64,000 nucleotides of DNA from Brevibacterium ravenspurgense (GTDB lineage Bacteria > Actinomycetota > Actinomycetes > Actinomycetales > Brevibacteriaceae), in assembly GCF_001584615.1 (NCBI RefSeq), contig NZ_LQQC01000002.1, forward strand, positions 124,001 to 188,000, read 5' to 3'. Positions 1 through 9,028 of the stretch are shown here, one piece after another. The position numbers and the translations under genes were made by a program. The notes beneath the pieces were generated by a model that saw only the letters and a list, made by a program, of their open reading frames with translations, had not been told where the DNA came from and ran no database searches. The first letter of the stretch is position 1; each line of letters begins with the position of its first letter.

Positions 1-129
1 ACTTTCCCGGTTCACGCACCCACGATCGACAAGATCGACGTGCTGACCCGCGGTGACGTTCGCCGCGCCAAGCTGTACTACCTGCGCGACCGTCACGGCA
101 AGGCCGCTCGCATCCGCGAGAAGCGCTGA
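1..129 (+). CDS. rplS: 50S ribosomal protein L19, C-terminal part (5' truncated by window edge)
   Basis: The first 42 codons read in frame 1 end at the TGA at 127-129. The segment [20 protein letters not shown] is the typical C-terminal tail of bacterial L19, a protein at the interface of the 30S and 50S subunits. Only the end is present. The gene stands directly before signal peptidase genes, the usual actinobacterial order, and is followed by a perfect palindromic terminator. Confidence 0.95.
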   Translation, partial: TFPVHAPTIDKIDVLTRGDVRRAKLYYLRDRHGKAARIREKR

Positions 130-143
130 GCATGACGAACTGA

Positions 144-169
144 GGGCGCGAACCGATCGGTTCGCGCCC
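144..169 (+). terminator. Intrinsic terminator after rplS
   Basis: A perfect 26-bp palindrome (13-bp arms meeting at position 156/157), GC-rich, 14 bp after the rplS stop codon. Only a short TTCGT tail follows, so there is no long U-run, as is common in high-GC genomes. Confidence 0.75.
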
Positions 170-186
170 TTCGTCATATCCGGAAC

Positions 187-786
187 ATGCACACATCACG
201 CACTCGCCGCATCCTGCCGGTCATCGCATGGCTGGCCATCGTGGGCCTCCTGCTGGCCGGCATCCTGCGCGGCTTCGTCGTGCAGAGATTCTCCATCCCG
301 TCTGAATCCATGGAGCCCACCCTGCAGCCGGGGCAGAAGATCACCGTCTGGCGCGTCCCGGCGCTGAAGGGAGACATTGAACGCGGCGACGTCGTCGTCT
401 TCGACGGCCGCGGCAGCATGATCCCCGGCACAGGTCCCGGCGGGGTGCAGAACATCGCATCGTGGTTCGGGATCGGACCGAAGAACGTCTTCTACGTCAA
501 ACGCGTCATCGGCATCGGCGGCGACGAAATCGTCTGCTGCGAGGACAACCAGCTGACCGTCAACGGTGAGCCATTGCAAGAGCCGTACCTGAAAGACCAG
601 GAGGGCTCCGCCTCGGAAATGGAATTCCACGTGCGCGTGCCCGAAGGGCGCGTGTGGCTCATGGGCGACAACAGGCACAATTCGACTGACTCGCGGAACC
701 TTCTGGGCCAACCCGGCGGGGGAATGGTCCCGCTCAAGCGGATCATTGGAACAGTCCGAGAATCTGACCAGCAGGCGCCGCGATAG
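187..786 (+). CDS. lepB: Signal peptidase I (first of two tandem copies)
   Basis: Type I signal peptidase of 199 aa, which cleaves signal peptides on the outer face of the membrane. One N-terminal membrane segment covers residues 9-28. The catalytic serine lies in SESMEPT (S41) and the general-base lysine in YVKRVIG (K105). The GDNRHNSTDSR box near residue 160 completes the S26 family signature, so the enzyme should be active. The start is the first ATG after the rplS terminator, and no good Shine-Dalgarno is visible. A second, diverged signal peptidase begins 9 nt after the stop. Confidence 0.93.
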   Translation: MHTSRTRRILPVIAWLAIVGLLLAGILRGFVVQRFSIPSESMEPTLQPGQKITVWRVPALKGDIERGDVVVFDGRGSMIPGTGPGGVQNIASWFGIGPKNVFYVKRVIGIGGDEIVCCEDNQLTVNGEPLQEPYLKDQEGSASEMEFHVRVPEGRVWLMGDNRHNSTDSRNLLGQPGGGMVPLKRIIGTVRESDQQAPR

Positions 787-795
787 GATGGCCCG

Positions 796-1467
796 GTGAC
801 TGAACGGAAGAAGGACGGCAGCAAGGCCTTGCGGGGGCTGCGTGAAATCGCGATCATCGTGGTGATCGCTCTCGTCGTTTCCTTCGCTATCAAAACCTTC
901 GTCGTCCGCTCGTTCTACATCCCGTCGTCATCGATGGAGAACACACTGCAGATCGACGACCGCATCATGGTCAACCAGCTGCCGTGGAACGAACCGCAGC
1001 GCGGACAGATCATCGTCTTCGATGACCCGGGCGGTTGGCTGCCCCCAGACACATCGGGCAGCTACAAGCCGAACCCGGTGCTTGAGTTCCTGGGTCTCGT
1101 ACCGGCCAACGCCGGCCAGCAGCTGATCAAACGCGTCATCGGCGTCGGCGGCGACACAGTCGAATGCTGCGACGAAAAGGGCCGCCTCAAGGTCAACGGC
1201 CAGCCGATTGACGAAACCTACATCAAGCGCGGAACCGACCCTTCGGCCATCAAATTCAAAGTGGAAGTCCCCGAGGGCAGCTACTGGGTGATGGGCGACA
1301 ACCGCGCAAACTCACTCGATTCGCGCTACAACACCGAATCTGCCGGCGGACCGTTCGTATCGAAGGACAACGTGGTCGGCACGGTGTTCGTCATCAACTG
1401 GCCACTGGACCGCTTCTCACGCGTCAAAGCCGCCACCGAAGTCTTCGCCGACGTTCCCAACCCGTGA
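796..1467 (+). CDS. lepB: Signal peptidase I (second tandem copy)
   Basis: A 223-aa S26 signal peptidase with GTG start. A transmembrane segment lies near residues 18-33, the catalytic serine in SSSMENT (S46), the catalytic lysine in IKRVIG (K112), and the GDNRANSLDSR box follows. The middle region is longer than in the upstream copy, and sequence is shared mainly in the catalytic boxes, so this is an old duplication or paralogue rather than a recent copy. The stop overlaps the GTG of rnhB, which implies translational coupling. Confidence 0.93.
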   Translation: MTERKKDGSKALRGLREIAIIVVIALVVSFAIKTFVVRSFYIPSSSMENTLQIDDRIMVNQLPWNEPQRGQIIVFDDPGGWLPPDTSGSYKPNPVLEFLGLVPANAGQQLIKRVIGVGGDTVECCDEKGRLKVNGQPIDETYIKRGTDPSAIKFKVEVPEGSYWVMGDNRANSLDSRYNTESAGGPFVSKDNVVGTVFVINWPLDRFSRVKAATEVFADVPNP

Positions 1468-2129
1468 ACGGACTGACTGACCTCAGCCTTGAACGGCAGC
1501 TGTACGACGACGGCATCCGACGGGTCATCGGAATGGACGAGGTGGGGCGCGGCTGCACCGCAGGCCCCGTCGGGGTGGGGGCCGTCTGGTTCTCACTCGA
1601 TGAACTCCTGGCTGAACCCGCTGGCATCCCGGCGGGGCTCAACGATTCGAAACAGATCACACCGGCGCGCCGACCCGGTGTCGCCCAGTCGGTCCGCGAC
1701 TGGCAGGAGCACGCGCAGGTGAGTTACGCCTCGGCTGCCGAAATTGATGAAATCGGCCTGACAGCAGCACTGGCACTGGCTGGCCGCAGGGCCCTGGCAC
1801 AGCTTCCCGAAGCCGACGTCGTGCTGTTGGACGGCAAACACAACTGGCTGTCTTATGAGCCGTCCCTTGTGGATGCGCACCTGTTTGCCGATGCTGACGC
1901 GGTGGTCCCGGAAGTTCGCACCTTCATCAAGGGCGACGGGCGGATCGTCACGATCGCCGCGGCCTCCGTCATCGCGAAGGTCGACCGTGATGCGCTCATG
2001 GTCAAACTCGACGCGCAGTTCCCCGAATACGGCTGGGCCGGCAACAAGGGGTACCCCAGCCCCGCACACAAGCGCGCCGTGGCAGAATTCGGGCCCACCG
2101 AGTGGCACCGCAGGTCATTTGCCCTCTGA
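1464..2129 (+). CDS. rnhB: Ribonuclease HII
   Basis: A 221-aa RNase HII, which removes ribonucleotides and RNA primers from RNA-DNA hybrids. The active-site carboxylates are visible: D25 and E26 in GMDEVGRG, D123 in VLLDGKHNWL and D174 in KVDRDALM. The C-terminal GYPSPAHKRAVAEFGPTEWH box is typical. GTG start overlapping the stop of the second lepB by 4 nt (GTGA). Confidence 0.96.
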   Translation: MNGLTDLSLERQLYDDGIRRVIGMDEVGRGCTAGPVGVGAVWFSLDELLAEPAGIPAGLNDSKQITPARRPGVAQSVRDWQEHAQVSYASAAEIDEIGLTAALALAGRRALAQLPEADVVLLDGKHNWLSYEPSLVDAHLFADADAVVPEVRTFIKGDGRIVTIAAASVIAKVDRDALMVKLDAQFPEYGWAGNKGYPSPAHKRAVAEFGPTEWHRRSFAL

Positions 2130-2153
2130 GGGCCGAACACTAGGGTAGGAGCT

Positions 2154-2471
2154 ATGAGCGTCGAAGACCTTGAGGCTTTTGAAGCTGATCTCGAACTGCA
2201 GCTGTACCGCGAATACCGCGATGTCATCAGCCTTTTCTCCTACGCCGTGGAAACCGAACGGCGGTTCTACCTGGCCAACTCCGTTGACGTGCAGCAGCAC
2301 TCCGACGGCCGCGATGTCTTCTTCGAGGTCACGCTCACCGACGCCTGGGTGTGGGACACGTGGCGCACCGCCCGTTTCGTGACGAACGTGCGGATACTCA
2401 CCTATAAGGACGTCAACATCGAAGAGCTCGCCAAGAGCGATTTCCCCGGCCCCGAGGGCCTCGACGGCTGA
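2154..2471 (+). CDS. DUF2469 family protein
   Basis: A 105-aa acidic protein opening MSVEDLEAFEADLELQLYRE, the hallmark of the actinobacterial DUF2469 family, which sits between rnhB and yraN in many genomes. No membrane segment or catalytic motif is apparent and the function is unknown. A TAGGGT hexamer ends 7 nt before the ATG and an AGGAG lies 3 nt before it, so the gene could be read from a leaderless transcript or from an SD site very close to the start. Confidence 0.9.
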   Translation: MSVEDLEAFEADLELQLYREYRDVISLFSYAVETERRFYLANSVDVQQHSDGRDVFFEVTLTDAWVWDTWRTARFVTNVRILTYKDVNIEELAKSDFPGPEGLDG

Positions 2472-2627
2472 TTCTGCCGCTGTTGTGAAGGCCGGCCACC
2501 GGGCGGCTGGGTGCGCTCTTCAGCCGGTGCTCACTTCCGTGCCTGTGCCTGTGGACTGAGGGCAGGTTATCCCCAAGACCTTTGACGAGGTGCCGCTCCA
2601 CTTGGTCTGCCGGGCACCGTTGGCGGC

Positions 2628-3011
2628 ATGAATGAGCCGCAGAGAAAACCACACAACACAACGCTGGGCGCCAGGGGCGAAGAAATCGCCGCCAACTACC
2701 TTGAGCGCGACTGCGATTGGATCATCCTCGACCGCAACTGGCGATGTCGTGACGGTGAAATCGACATCATCGCCTATGACGACGAAGACGTCGTGTTCGT
2801 TGAAGTCAAAACCCGTTCGAGTGCCTTTTCCGGCGACCCGCTGGAAGCTGTTGACTTCCACAAGCTGCGCACCCTGCAGGGCCTGGCCACACGCTGGGTG
2901 ACCGAGCAGAAGGGCTACATCCCCAGCTACCGGATTGACGTCATCGGAATCTGCTTCGGCGGTGAAGCGCCCACGCTTACCCACATTGAGCAGGTGTTCC
3001 ATGACTGGTGA
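2628..3011 (+). CDS. yraN: UPF0102 family endonuclease-like protein YraN
   Basis: A 127-aa protein of the UPF0102/YraN family with a restriction-endonuclease-like core. GEIDIIAYDDEDVVFVEVKT (about residues 45-64) holds the acidic and E-x-K positions of that fold. It overlaps the following comM-like gene by 11 nt and heads the yraN-comM-dprA set linked elsewhere to DNA uptake and recombination. The 156 bp upstream hold a 9-mer one base off a DnaA box (2567-2575) but no clear promoter. Confidence 0.9.
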   Translation: MNEPQRKPHNTTLGARGEEIAANYLERDCDWIILDRNWRCRDGEIDIIAYDDEDVVFVEVKTRSSAFSGDPLEAVDFHKLRTLQGLATRWVTEQKGYIPSYRIDVIGICFGGEAPTLTHIEQVFHDW

Positions 3012-4632
3012 AGCACCAACCACGCCGGCCGGAGCGCTCGCTGACGTGGGTGAGAAGCCGGCACCGCCGGCCGACGCACCCGCCTACACCGTGATCAAAC
3101 CGAAAGCCCGGGCCATTGGAGCCACGAGCGCAGTCGCCTTGTGGGGGCTTTCCGGCACGGTCATTGCCGTGGAGGCGAGCATCAACAACGGGCTGCCGGG
3201 CATCGACATCGTGGGACTTCCCGACGCCTCGGTTTCGGAAGCGCGCAAACGAGTCCGTGCGGCAGTGTCGAATGTGGGGCTGAGTCTTTCGGCTCAGCGC
3301 ATAACGGTGAACCTGTCACCGGGCAGTGTGAAGAAAGCCGGAACCGCGTTCGACCTCAGCATTGCGGTGGCGCTGCTCGCGGCAGAAGGGGCTGTCAACC
3401 GCGACTCCGCGGCATCGTGCGTCTGCATTGGCGAATTGGGCCTAGACGGCAGACTCCATCCGGTCAACGGAGTGCTGCCCATGGTGTCCGCGCTGCGGAA
3501 GGAAGGCCTGCGGCGTGTGATTGTGCCCAAGGCGAATGAAAGCGAAGCTCTCCTGGCTGGCGATGTCGACGTGCGCGGGTGCATCAGTCTGGCCGATGCC
3601 GTGCGGGTGCTCGGCGGGGACGTGCGTCCCGTTGACCTCGTGCCGGTTGAGCTGAGCGGTCGGCGGGCAGTCGAGCCGCAGCGTCCGGGTGACCTCGCGG
3701 ACGTGCAGGGTCAGGACGACGCCCGGTGGGCCCTCGAGGTTGCGGCTGCCGGTGGGCACCACCTGCTGATGAGCGGTCCGCCCGGGGCGGGCAAGACAAT
3801 GCTCGCCGGCTGCCTGCCTGGTCTGCTGCCGCCCCTGTCACCTGACGAGGCGGTGGAAGCCTGCTCGCTGCAGTCCCTGGACGGCACACTTGATCCCGAG
3901 AGGGGGCTTGCCGCTGTTCCTCCCTTTGAATCTCCGCACCACCGCACGACTGCCGCGGCAATGGTGGGCGGTTCCAAACCGGGGATGATCGGCGTGCTGT
4001 CAAAAGCCCACAGGGGAGTGCTGTTCCTCGATGAGGCCCCCGAATTCAGTCGCGATGTTCTCGAAGCCATGCGACAGCCCCTGGAAAGCGGAGTGTGCAG
4101 CATTCACCGGGCGTGGGGCTCGGTTGATCTTCCCGCCCAGTTTCAGCTTGTTCTTGCTGCGAACCCGTGCCCGTGCGGTGGTTCGACCGGCAGGCAGTGC
4201 ATGTGCAGTCCCACGGAGAAAAGGCGCTATAGAGCCAAACTGTCCGGGCCCCTCATGGACCGCGTGGATATTCAGCTGACAGTGCAGCCCATCAGTCCGG
4301 CCGACCTGCACAGAAAAGAAAAGCGCGAAGGCTCAGCAGAAGTCGCACAGCGAGTTGCCCAGGCTCGGCAGGTGCAAGCAGAGCGGTACAGCACAGACGG
4401 CTTTTCCCTCAATGCGCGAGCTCCGGGCAGTCGACTGCGGGAGATCTTCCACTTCACACCGCAGGAAACAGCGCACCTGGATACCGCTTTAGAACGCGGA
4501 ACGCTGTCGATGCGCGGCTATGACCGGGTGCTGCGCATAGCCGCAACAATCGCCGATCTGCGCGGCATTGAACGCCCCGGGCGTGACGAGCTCATGGCGG
4601 CGGCCGCACTGCGAACCCAGGAGCAGCTATGA
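3001..4632 (+). CDS. comM: YifB/ComM family Mg chelatase-like AAA ATPase
   Basis: A 543-aa AAA+ ATPase of the YifB/ComM family. In naturally competent bacteria ComM is a hexameric helicase that extends branch migration of incoming DNA. The N-terminal domain contains GLPGIDIVGLPDASVSEARK, the Walker A is GPPGAGKT near residue 262, and LFLDEAPEF is the Walker B. A CPCGG...CMC cysteine cluster and a C-terminal Mg-chelatase domain follow. About 40 residues precede the usual family start, so a GTG at 3091 is an alternative. I chose ATG 3001 because it overlaps yraN. The stop overlaps dprA (ATGA). Confidence 0.93.
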   Translation: MTGEAPTTPAGALADVGEKPAPPADAPAYTVIKPKARAIGATSAVALWGLSGTVIAVEASINNGLPGIDIVGLPDASVSEARKRVRAAVSNVGLSLSAQRITVNLSPGSVKKAGTAFDLSIAVALLAAEGAVNRDSAASCVCIGELGLDGRLHPVNGVLPMVSALRKEGLRRVIVPKANESEALLAGDVDVRGCISLADAVRVLGGDVRPVDLVPVELSGRRAVEPQRPGDLADVQGQDDARWALEVAAAGGHHLLMSGPPGAGKTMLAGCLPGLLPPLSPDEAVEACSLQSLDGTLDPERGLAAVPPFESPHHRTTAAAMVGGSKPGMIGVLSKAHRGVLFLDEAPEFSRDVLEAMRQPLESGVCSIHRAWGSVDLPAQFQLVLAANPCPCGGSTGRQCMCSPTEKRRYRAKLSGPLMDRVDIQLTVQPISPADLHRKEKREGSAEVAQRVAQARQVQAERYSTDGFSLNARAPGSRLREIFHFTPQETAHLDTALERGTLSMRGYDRVLRIAATIADLRGIERPGRDELMAAAALRTQEQL

Positions 4633-5837
4633 CCGATATTGCCGAACTGCGAGCAGCCGCGAACCTCCTGCGCACAGCAGAGCCCACCGACCGGATGCTC
4701 GCGGTGTGCATACGCGCCGAAGGCGTGGAAGAAACATGGCGCGCGCTCAGCGAAGCGGCACGCCACGACGGGACAGACAACGCCGGGGCGAAGAGCTTCA
4801 TCACGCGCTGTGCGGCCACATTCGGCATCACGGCCAGCACGGAAGCGGTGAGCAAAGCCGCCGAACGATGGCGCGCCAGAATCACAGGGCACGACGGCGA
4901 TGCCGACCGTGACCTGAGGATTATGGAACGGCTTGGCGCTCGCCTCATCACGCCGGACAGCAGCGAATGGCCAGAGCAGCTGGATGACCTCGGTCTGGAT
5001 GCGCCAACAGCCCTGTGGGTGCGCGGACCGGGCAATCTGGCCGAGCTCGCAGATGTTTCCTGTGCTCTTGTCGGTGCTCGTGCCGCAACCGGCTACGGGA
5101 CCGCGCTTGCCAAGAACACGGCGTTTGAACTGGCTCGAGACTGCGTGACCGTCATTTCCGGCGGAGCATTCGGCATTGACGCGGCAGCGCACGCCGGGGC
5201 TCTTGCTGCATCAAGCGGGCGAGCCTCAACAATCGCGCTCATGGCCGGGGGAGTGGACCGCATGTATCCGCGCGGCAACGCGGATCTGCTGGAAGAGCTG
5301 TGCCGCAATCACCTGGTGGTCTCCGAGTGCCCACCGGGTGCCACACCCATGCGGCACAGGTTCCTGGCGCGCAACAGGCTGATAGCCGCACTGTCATCAG
5401 CCGTTGTGGTTGTCGAGGCGGGCTGGCGCTCCGGGGCTATCAACACCGCGCATCACGCAGCTGAACTCGGTCGCCCACTGGGTGCATTTCCTGGACGCGC
5501 CTCGGATGTTGAATCCGCCGGATGCCACCGTCTCATACGGGATGCCGGCGCTGTGCTCGTTGCCGAAGCTGACCACGTGCGCGAACTGTTGGGTACGGCA
5601 GACATCGCCGAACTGTTCAGCCGGGAAAGTGCACAGGCACACGGCAAACAGGCGGACGGTCTTAGCGATGCCGAGCTCAAAGTGTTCTCCGCACTCCCGG
5701 TGCAGCGCGGCGTTGACTGTTCCACTCTCGCAGTGAGGGCGGGATTGGACCCGCAGACCACGACGGCCGCGCTCGCCGCACTTGAACTTGCCGGGCTGGC
5801 ACAGCGCAGCGGTGACGAGTGGCAGAAGGGCCGGTGA
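4629..5837 (+). CDS. dprA: DNA processing protein DprA/Smf
   Basis: A 402-aa DprA, which binds incoming single-stranded DNA and loads RecA in transformable bacteria. The central Rossmann-like domain contains SGGAFGIDAAAHAGAL and the later GGVDRMYPRGNADLLEEL, both diagnostic. An N-terminal helical region and a C-terminal winged-helix-like segment (about 340-400) flank it. Translationally coupled to comM through an ATGA overlap. Many actinobacteria keep this gene without known competence, so its presence does not prove transformation. Confidence 0.94.
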   Translation: MTDIAELRAAANLLRTAEPTDRMLAVCIRAEGVEETWRALSEAARHDGTDNAGAKSFITRCAATFGITASTEAVSKAAERWRARITGHDGDADRDLRIMERLGARLITPDSSEWPEQLDDLGLDAPTALWVRGPGNLAELADVSCALVGARAATGYGTALAKNTAFELARDCVTVISGGAFGIDAAAHAGALAASSGRASTIALMAGGVDRMYPRGNADLLEELCRNHLVVSECPPGATPMRHRFLARNRLIAALSSAVVVVEAGWRSGAINTAHHAAELGRPLGAFPGRASDVESAGCHRLIRDAGAVLVAEADHVRELLGTADIAELFSRESAQAHGKQADGLSDAELKVFSALPVQRGVDCSTLAVRAGLDPQTTTAALAALELAGLAQRSGDEWQKGR

Positions 5838-5860
5838 ACTGTCCCCGCTATCCTGGATTC

Positions 5861-6823
5861 ATGACCTCGAACCTTCCCCGCGAGGCACTGCCTGCCGAAT
5901 ACGCTTCGGCCCTTGAGGACTACGAGGCTGATCTCACGGTCCATCAGACAGTGTCCGAACACACCCGGCGGGCATACTGTGCCGATGCACAGTCCGTGCT
6001 CGAATTCCTTGTGCGCGCCGCCGGCGGGGAACCCATTGCCCTGCGGGACGTCGAACTGGCCAACCTGCGCCACTGGCTCATGGAGATCCACGAAAACGGG
6101 GCATCGCCCAGCACAGCGGCACGGCGCATCGCGGGTGTCAGGTCGTTCTTCACATTCCTGCGGCGCAGCGGCCGCATCGAGGCTTCACCCGCCGAGCGTC
6201 TGCAGGCACCCAAAAAACCCGGCCGGCTGCCGGCTGTCCTCAAACAGAGTGCCGCTGAAACTGTGCTGGCCAACACCGCGCAGACCCCCAGTGCAGACAC
6301 GGAGCAGACAGCAGAGCCCACCCCGGTGCAGCTGCGGGACCGAGCCATGGTCGAACTGCTCTACGCCACGGGCATGCGCGTATCAGAACTCACAAGCCTC
6401 AACCTGGACTCGATCGACTTCACCAACAAACTCATCACGGTCATCGGCAAGGGGCGCAAAGAACGCCGAGTGCCCTTCGGCGGGCCGTCAGAAGCTGCGC
6501 TGAACGCCTGGTTGGACAAGGGGCGGGATGCGCTGGCCGCAGAGCCTGAAGCCCTGTTCGTCGGCGTGCGCGGAAAGCGCATTGACCCGCGTCAAGTGCG
6601 CGAGGTCGTAGGGCGGGCAACTGCCGGCTACAGCGATTCCCCAAAGCTGGCACCGCACGGTCTGCGGCATTCAGCGGCAACTCACATGGTGGAAAACGGG
6701 GCTGACATTCGCCAAGTGCAGGAAATGCTCGGGCACGCCAGTCTGAGTTCGACGCAGATCTATACGCACGTTTCCCTGCAGCGGCTCAAAGACACCTACC
6801 GGCAAGCCCACCCTCGCGCATAA
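5861..6823 (+). CDS. xerC: Tyrosine recombinase XerC
   Basis: A 320-aa tyrosine recombinase, probably the XerC partner for chromosome dimer resolution. The N-terminal SAM-like core-binding domain covers about residues 10-105. The catalytic set is present: arginine in TGMRVSEL, lysine in GKGRKERRVP, HGLRHSAATHM, and LGHASLSSTQIYTHVS with the tyrosine nucleophile. A short variable linker (around 140-160) precedes the catalytic domain. I chose ATG 5861, not an upstream in-frame codon inside dprA, because a TATCCT hexamer ends 6 nt before it, which suggests a leaderless transcript. Confidence 0.92.
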   Translation: MTSNLPREALPAEYASALEDYEADLTVHQTVSEHTRRAYCADAQSVLEFLVRAAGGEPIALRDVELANLRHWLMEIHENGASPSTAARRIAGVRSFFTFLRRSGRIEASPAERLQAPKKPGRLPAVLKQSAAETVLANTAQTPSADTEQTAEPTPVQLRDRAMVELLYATGMRVSELTSLNLDSIDFTNKLITVIGKGRKERRVPFGGPSEAALNAWLDKGRDALAAEPEALFVGVRGKRIDPRQVREVVGRATAGYSDSPKLAPHGLRHSAATHMVENGADIRQVQEMLGHASLSSTQIYTHVSLQRLKDTYRQAHPRA

Positions 6824-6869
6824 AACGGGATATACGAGTTTGGCCTGCCGATGAACAGGCCGTCTGCTG

Positions 6870-7571
6870 TCAGCTGCGAGAAAGATTGACCGGCTGCTGG
6901 CCTGCGCTTACAGAGTTCGGCTGGCGAAGGAAGTCCCTGAGGGTTGAACTGGGTGTCTGCGAACCAGCCGTAACGTTGATTTCACTGCCTGGCGCGAGGT
7001 CTGCATCGAGGACTTCGCAGACGAGGTCGGCGATATCGTCCAGGCGCACAGGCTGGAAGTCGATGTCCGATGAAGCAAGCTGCAGACCGGGCGCCGCATC
7101 GATCATCATTGCCGAAGGCCTGATGATTGTGTAGTTCAAACCGGAAATCCGCAGTGCTTCGTCCGCCATGGTCACTGATTCCGGGTGGGCACAGCCCACA
7201 GCGGCGGCGAGAGATGCGCACGGCGTAACCTGCACAAAGCGCTCAACACCGGCAAGCTTGGACGCCTGCTGCGCGCGCAGTGACCCCACAAGGTTGTTGG
7301 AGAACACGTCGAAGCTGTTGTCCAACCGCGAGCCTGCCGCGTATACGACGGAGTGGACCCCGCTGAGGGTTTCGGCGAGTTCCTCGATCGCTGAGCGGGA
7401 AACATCGGCCAGGACGGGGGATACGCCGAGGTCAGAAAGCTCCATCTGCTCGTACATCTGTTCCGGGCGGCGCACAATTGAAACGACCTCGTCTGGGTAC
7501 CTGTCGGTAATAGCTCTGCCGAGGCGGCCAGCGCCGCCGATGATTGCCAAACGGGGGTTCTGGGGATTCAC
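6870..7571 (-). CDS. NAD(P)-binding Rossmann-fold protein (atypical SDR, NmrA-like)
   Basis: A 233-aa protein with the N-terminal dinucleotide-binding loop IIGGAGRLGRAI and the later VVYAAGS turn, as in atypical short-chain dehydrogenases of the NmrA/SDR_a5 type. The segment LNYTIIRPSAM matches the position after the usual YxxxK region, but no clear YxxxK is seen, so it may be a redox sensor rather than an enzyme. GTG start. It is convergent with xerC and read in the same direction as the upstream cell-wall peptidase. Substrate unknown. Confidence 0.8.
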   Translation of the reverse strand: MNPQNPRLAIIGGAGRLGRAITDRYPDEVVSIVRRPEQMYEQMELSDLGVSPVLADVSRSAIEELAETLSGVHSVVYAAGSRLDNSFDVFSNNLVGSLRAQQASKLAGVERFVQVTPCASLAAAVGCAHPESVTMADEALRISGLNYTIIRPSAMMIDAAPGLQLASSDIDFQPVRLDDIADLVCEVLDADLAPGSEINVTAGSQTPSSTLRDFLRQPNSVSAGQQPVNLSRS

Positions 7572-7616
7572 AGTTTCAGAATGCCTGAAGACCGCGCGGG
7601 GGCCAAACCGGGCACA

Positions 7617-8633
7617 TTACTGTCCCATATCTCGGTATTCCCAGTGCCACGGCTCAGGCAGAGAGCCCGATGGCTCCGCCCACGGCGGGTGCACCCAGCC
7701 GAAACGGGCGGCGTTCGACTTCATCCACTGATGCTGCGGTGTGCCGAACCTGTTGATGCCAGAGCCCAGGTCCACGGCCAGCGCCCACCCGTGGTTTGAG
7801 CGTCCAGGAGTTGCTGCCCATTTGCCCTTGCGGCGTTTGAGTGCCACCTGCGTTTGGTAGTCGCGGTAGGAGTCGGTCACTGAGATCGGATGGCCAAACC
7901 TCTGGGCAAAAGCAGCTGACAGCGCATCAAATGATTTCGCAGCATCGCATCGCAGCCTGTGGCCTGGAGCCGACCGCAGCGGGCACAGGGCAACCGCCGG
8001 GATCTGCCCGTTGCTGTAGCCTCCCCACGCTCCGGCTCCTGACTTTGCGACTGAGCCTCCCGGTGCCGCGGCCGGCAAGCGGTCCGGTGCCTGCCCTTCG
8101 GGCAGCAGGATCGAGGCGTCGGAAACAAAGAAATCAGCCGGATTCAGATAGTCCTTAGCCCGGTCCAGCCTCCAGACGCCGACGTGGACACAGCCCTCAG
8201 AACAGTGCGAAGCGTCCGCAACGGTGCCGATCACCTGCCCGGCAGCAACCTGATCGCCCTTGCGCACAGTGGCTGCAACGGGTTCGAACGACACCGCGTA
8301 GCCGCCTACTTCGAGACTGACAACTGGTTTTCCGGCGACCTTCCCGGCAAAGCGCACGGTGCCTGTGGCAGGGGAGCGGATCGGTTCGCCGACGGCGGCG
8401 GCGACATCGATCCCACGGTGGCCCGCCTTCCAGTTCTGTTCGGGCTTGTCGAAAGCGCGCACAATCTGCAGGCCCGGAACGGGAGTCAGCCAACGGGGCG
8501 CAGCTTCAGCACCGGCGCCGTCGGCGTTCTGTGCGTAGGCAGAGGGCGGCCCGCCCACCATGGTCAGCGCGGCAAAAACAGAAGCTGCGATAACAGCAAC
8601 AGCAGAAGATAGAGCAGAGGTGATGACTTTCAT
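7617..8633 (-). CDS. Secreted two-domain cell-wall peptidase: M23-like plus M15 (VanY) domain
   Basis: A 338-aa exported protein with a signal peptide (about 1-34, AYA-Q). Residues 45-165 form an M23/LytM-like domain. The first zinc pair is present in GHRGID (H72, D76), but the usual HxH reads C-V-H (C148, H150), so the first histidine is replaced. Residues 235-335 form an M15B D,D-carboxypeptidase/VanY domain with [18 protein letters not shown] (H281, D288) and EPWHWEY (H330), and this half looks complete. It probably trims peptidoglycan stem peptides, with the M23 part possibly a binding or activator module. Monocistronic or followed by the NAD(P)-binding gene. Confidence 0.88.
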   Translation of the reverse strand: MKVITSALSSAVAVIAASVFAALTMVGGPPSAYAQNADGAGAEAAPRWLTPVPGLQIVRAFDKPEQNWKAGHRGIDVAAAVGEPIRSPATGTVRFAGKVAGKPVVSLEVGGYAVSFEPVAATVRKGDQVAAGQVIGTVADASHCSEGCVHVGVWRLDRAKDYLNPADFFVSDASILLPEGQAPDRLPAAAPGGSVAKSGAGAWGGYSNGQIPAVALCPLRSAPGHRLRCDAAKSFDALSAAFAQRFGHPISVTDSYRDYQTQVALKRRKGKWAATPGRSNHGWALAVDLGSGINRFGTPQHQWMKSNAARFGWVHPPWAEPSGSLPEPWHWEYRDMGQ

Positions 8634-9028
8634 GCACTCAGTTCAGCCGGCCCCCTCACCTTGCCGCGAGGTCCGGAAAACACCTGTGGGAAAGCCCGGC
8701 GCAATCCCCAGCCGCGAGAACTGAAGTCACTTCCACCCGGGAGTTCCACCTCGGCGGTCCTGGCCTGCGGCAGCCCCGTTTTGTCTGGGTTGAGCGACAG
8801 CGTAGAATGAAACCAGCAGAAGCGTGTCCGCTTCTGACTTCGCGCATCCGATTCAACCGATCTGCCGAAGGTGCGCGCTGTCCACAGCCAACGGATCCCA
8901 AGTCCGGTGGAAAGCGCGTCGACAGATCCACGGGTGCCAGGATCAACCGAAAACCGTTCCGCGGTGAAAGCCCACGGGCTCACCGCAGGAACCCTAGGCG
9001 CGCAAGCGCAGAGAAAGGAGACCTCGGC
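8634..9028 (+). promoter_or_regulatory. Intergenic region with rpsB promoter and long leader
   Basis: These 395 bp carry no convincing gene. A sigma-A type promoter is visible, TTGTCT at 8781-8786 and TAGAAT at 8803-8808 with a 16-nt spacer. It would give rpsB a leader of about 215 nt, long enough for S2 autoregulation. A strong AAAGGAG stands at 9014-9020, 8 nt before the rpsB ATG. The first part (8634-8760) lies upstream of the divergent peptidase gene and shows nothing further. Confidence 0.55.

Noticed and set aside
2567-2575. TTATCCCCA resembling a DnaA box
   Set aside because: A single site with one mismatch and no cluster or A+T-rich element, so no origin is supported.
5861-6823. Tyrosine recombinase as an integrase marking a mobile element
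   Set aside because: Core context, full XerC length and no att-like repeats or phage genes nearby.
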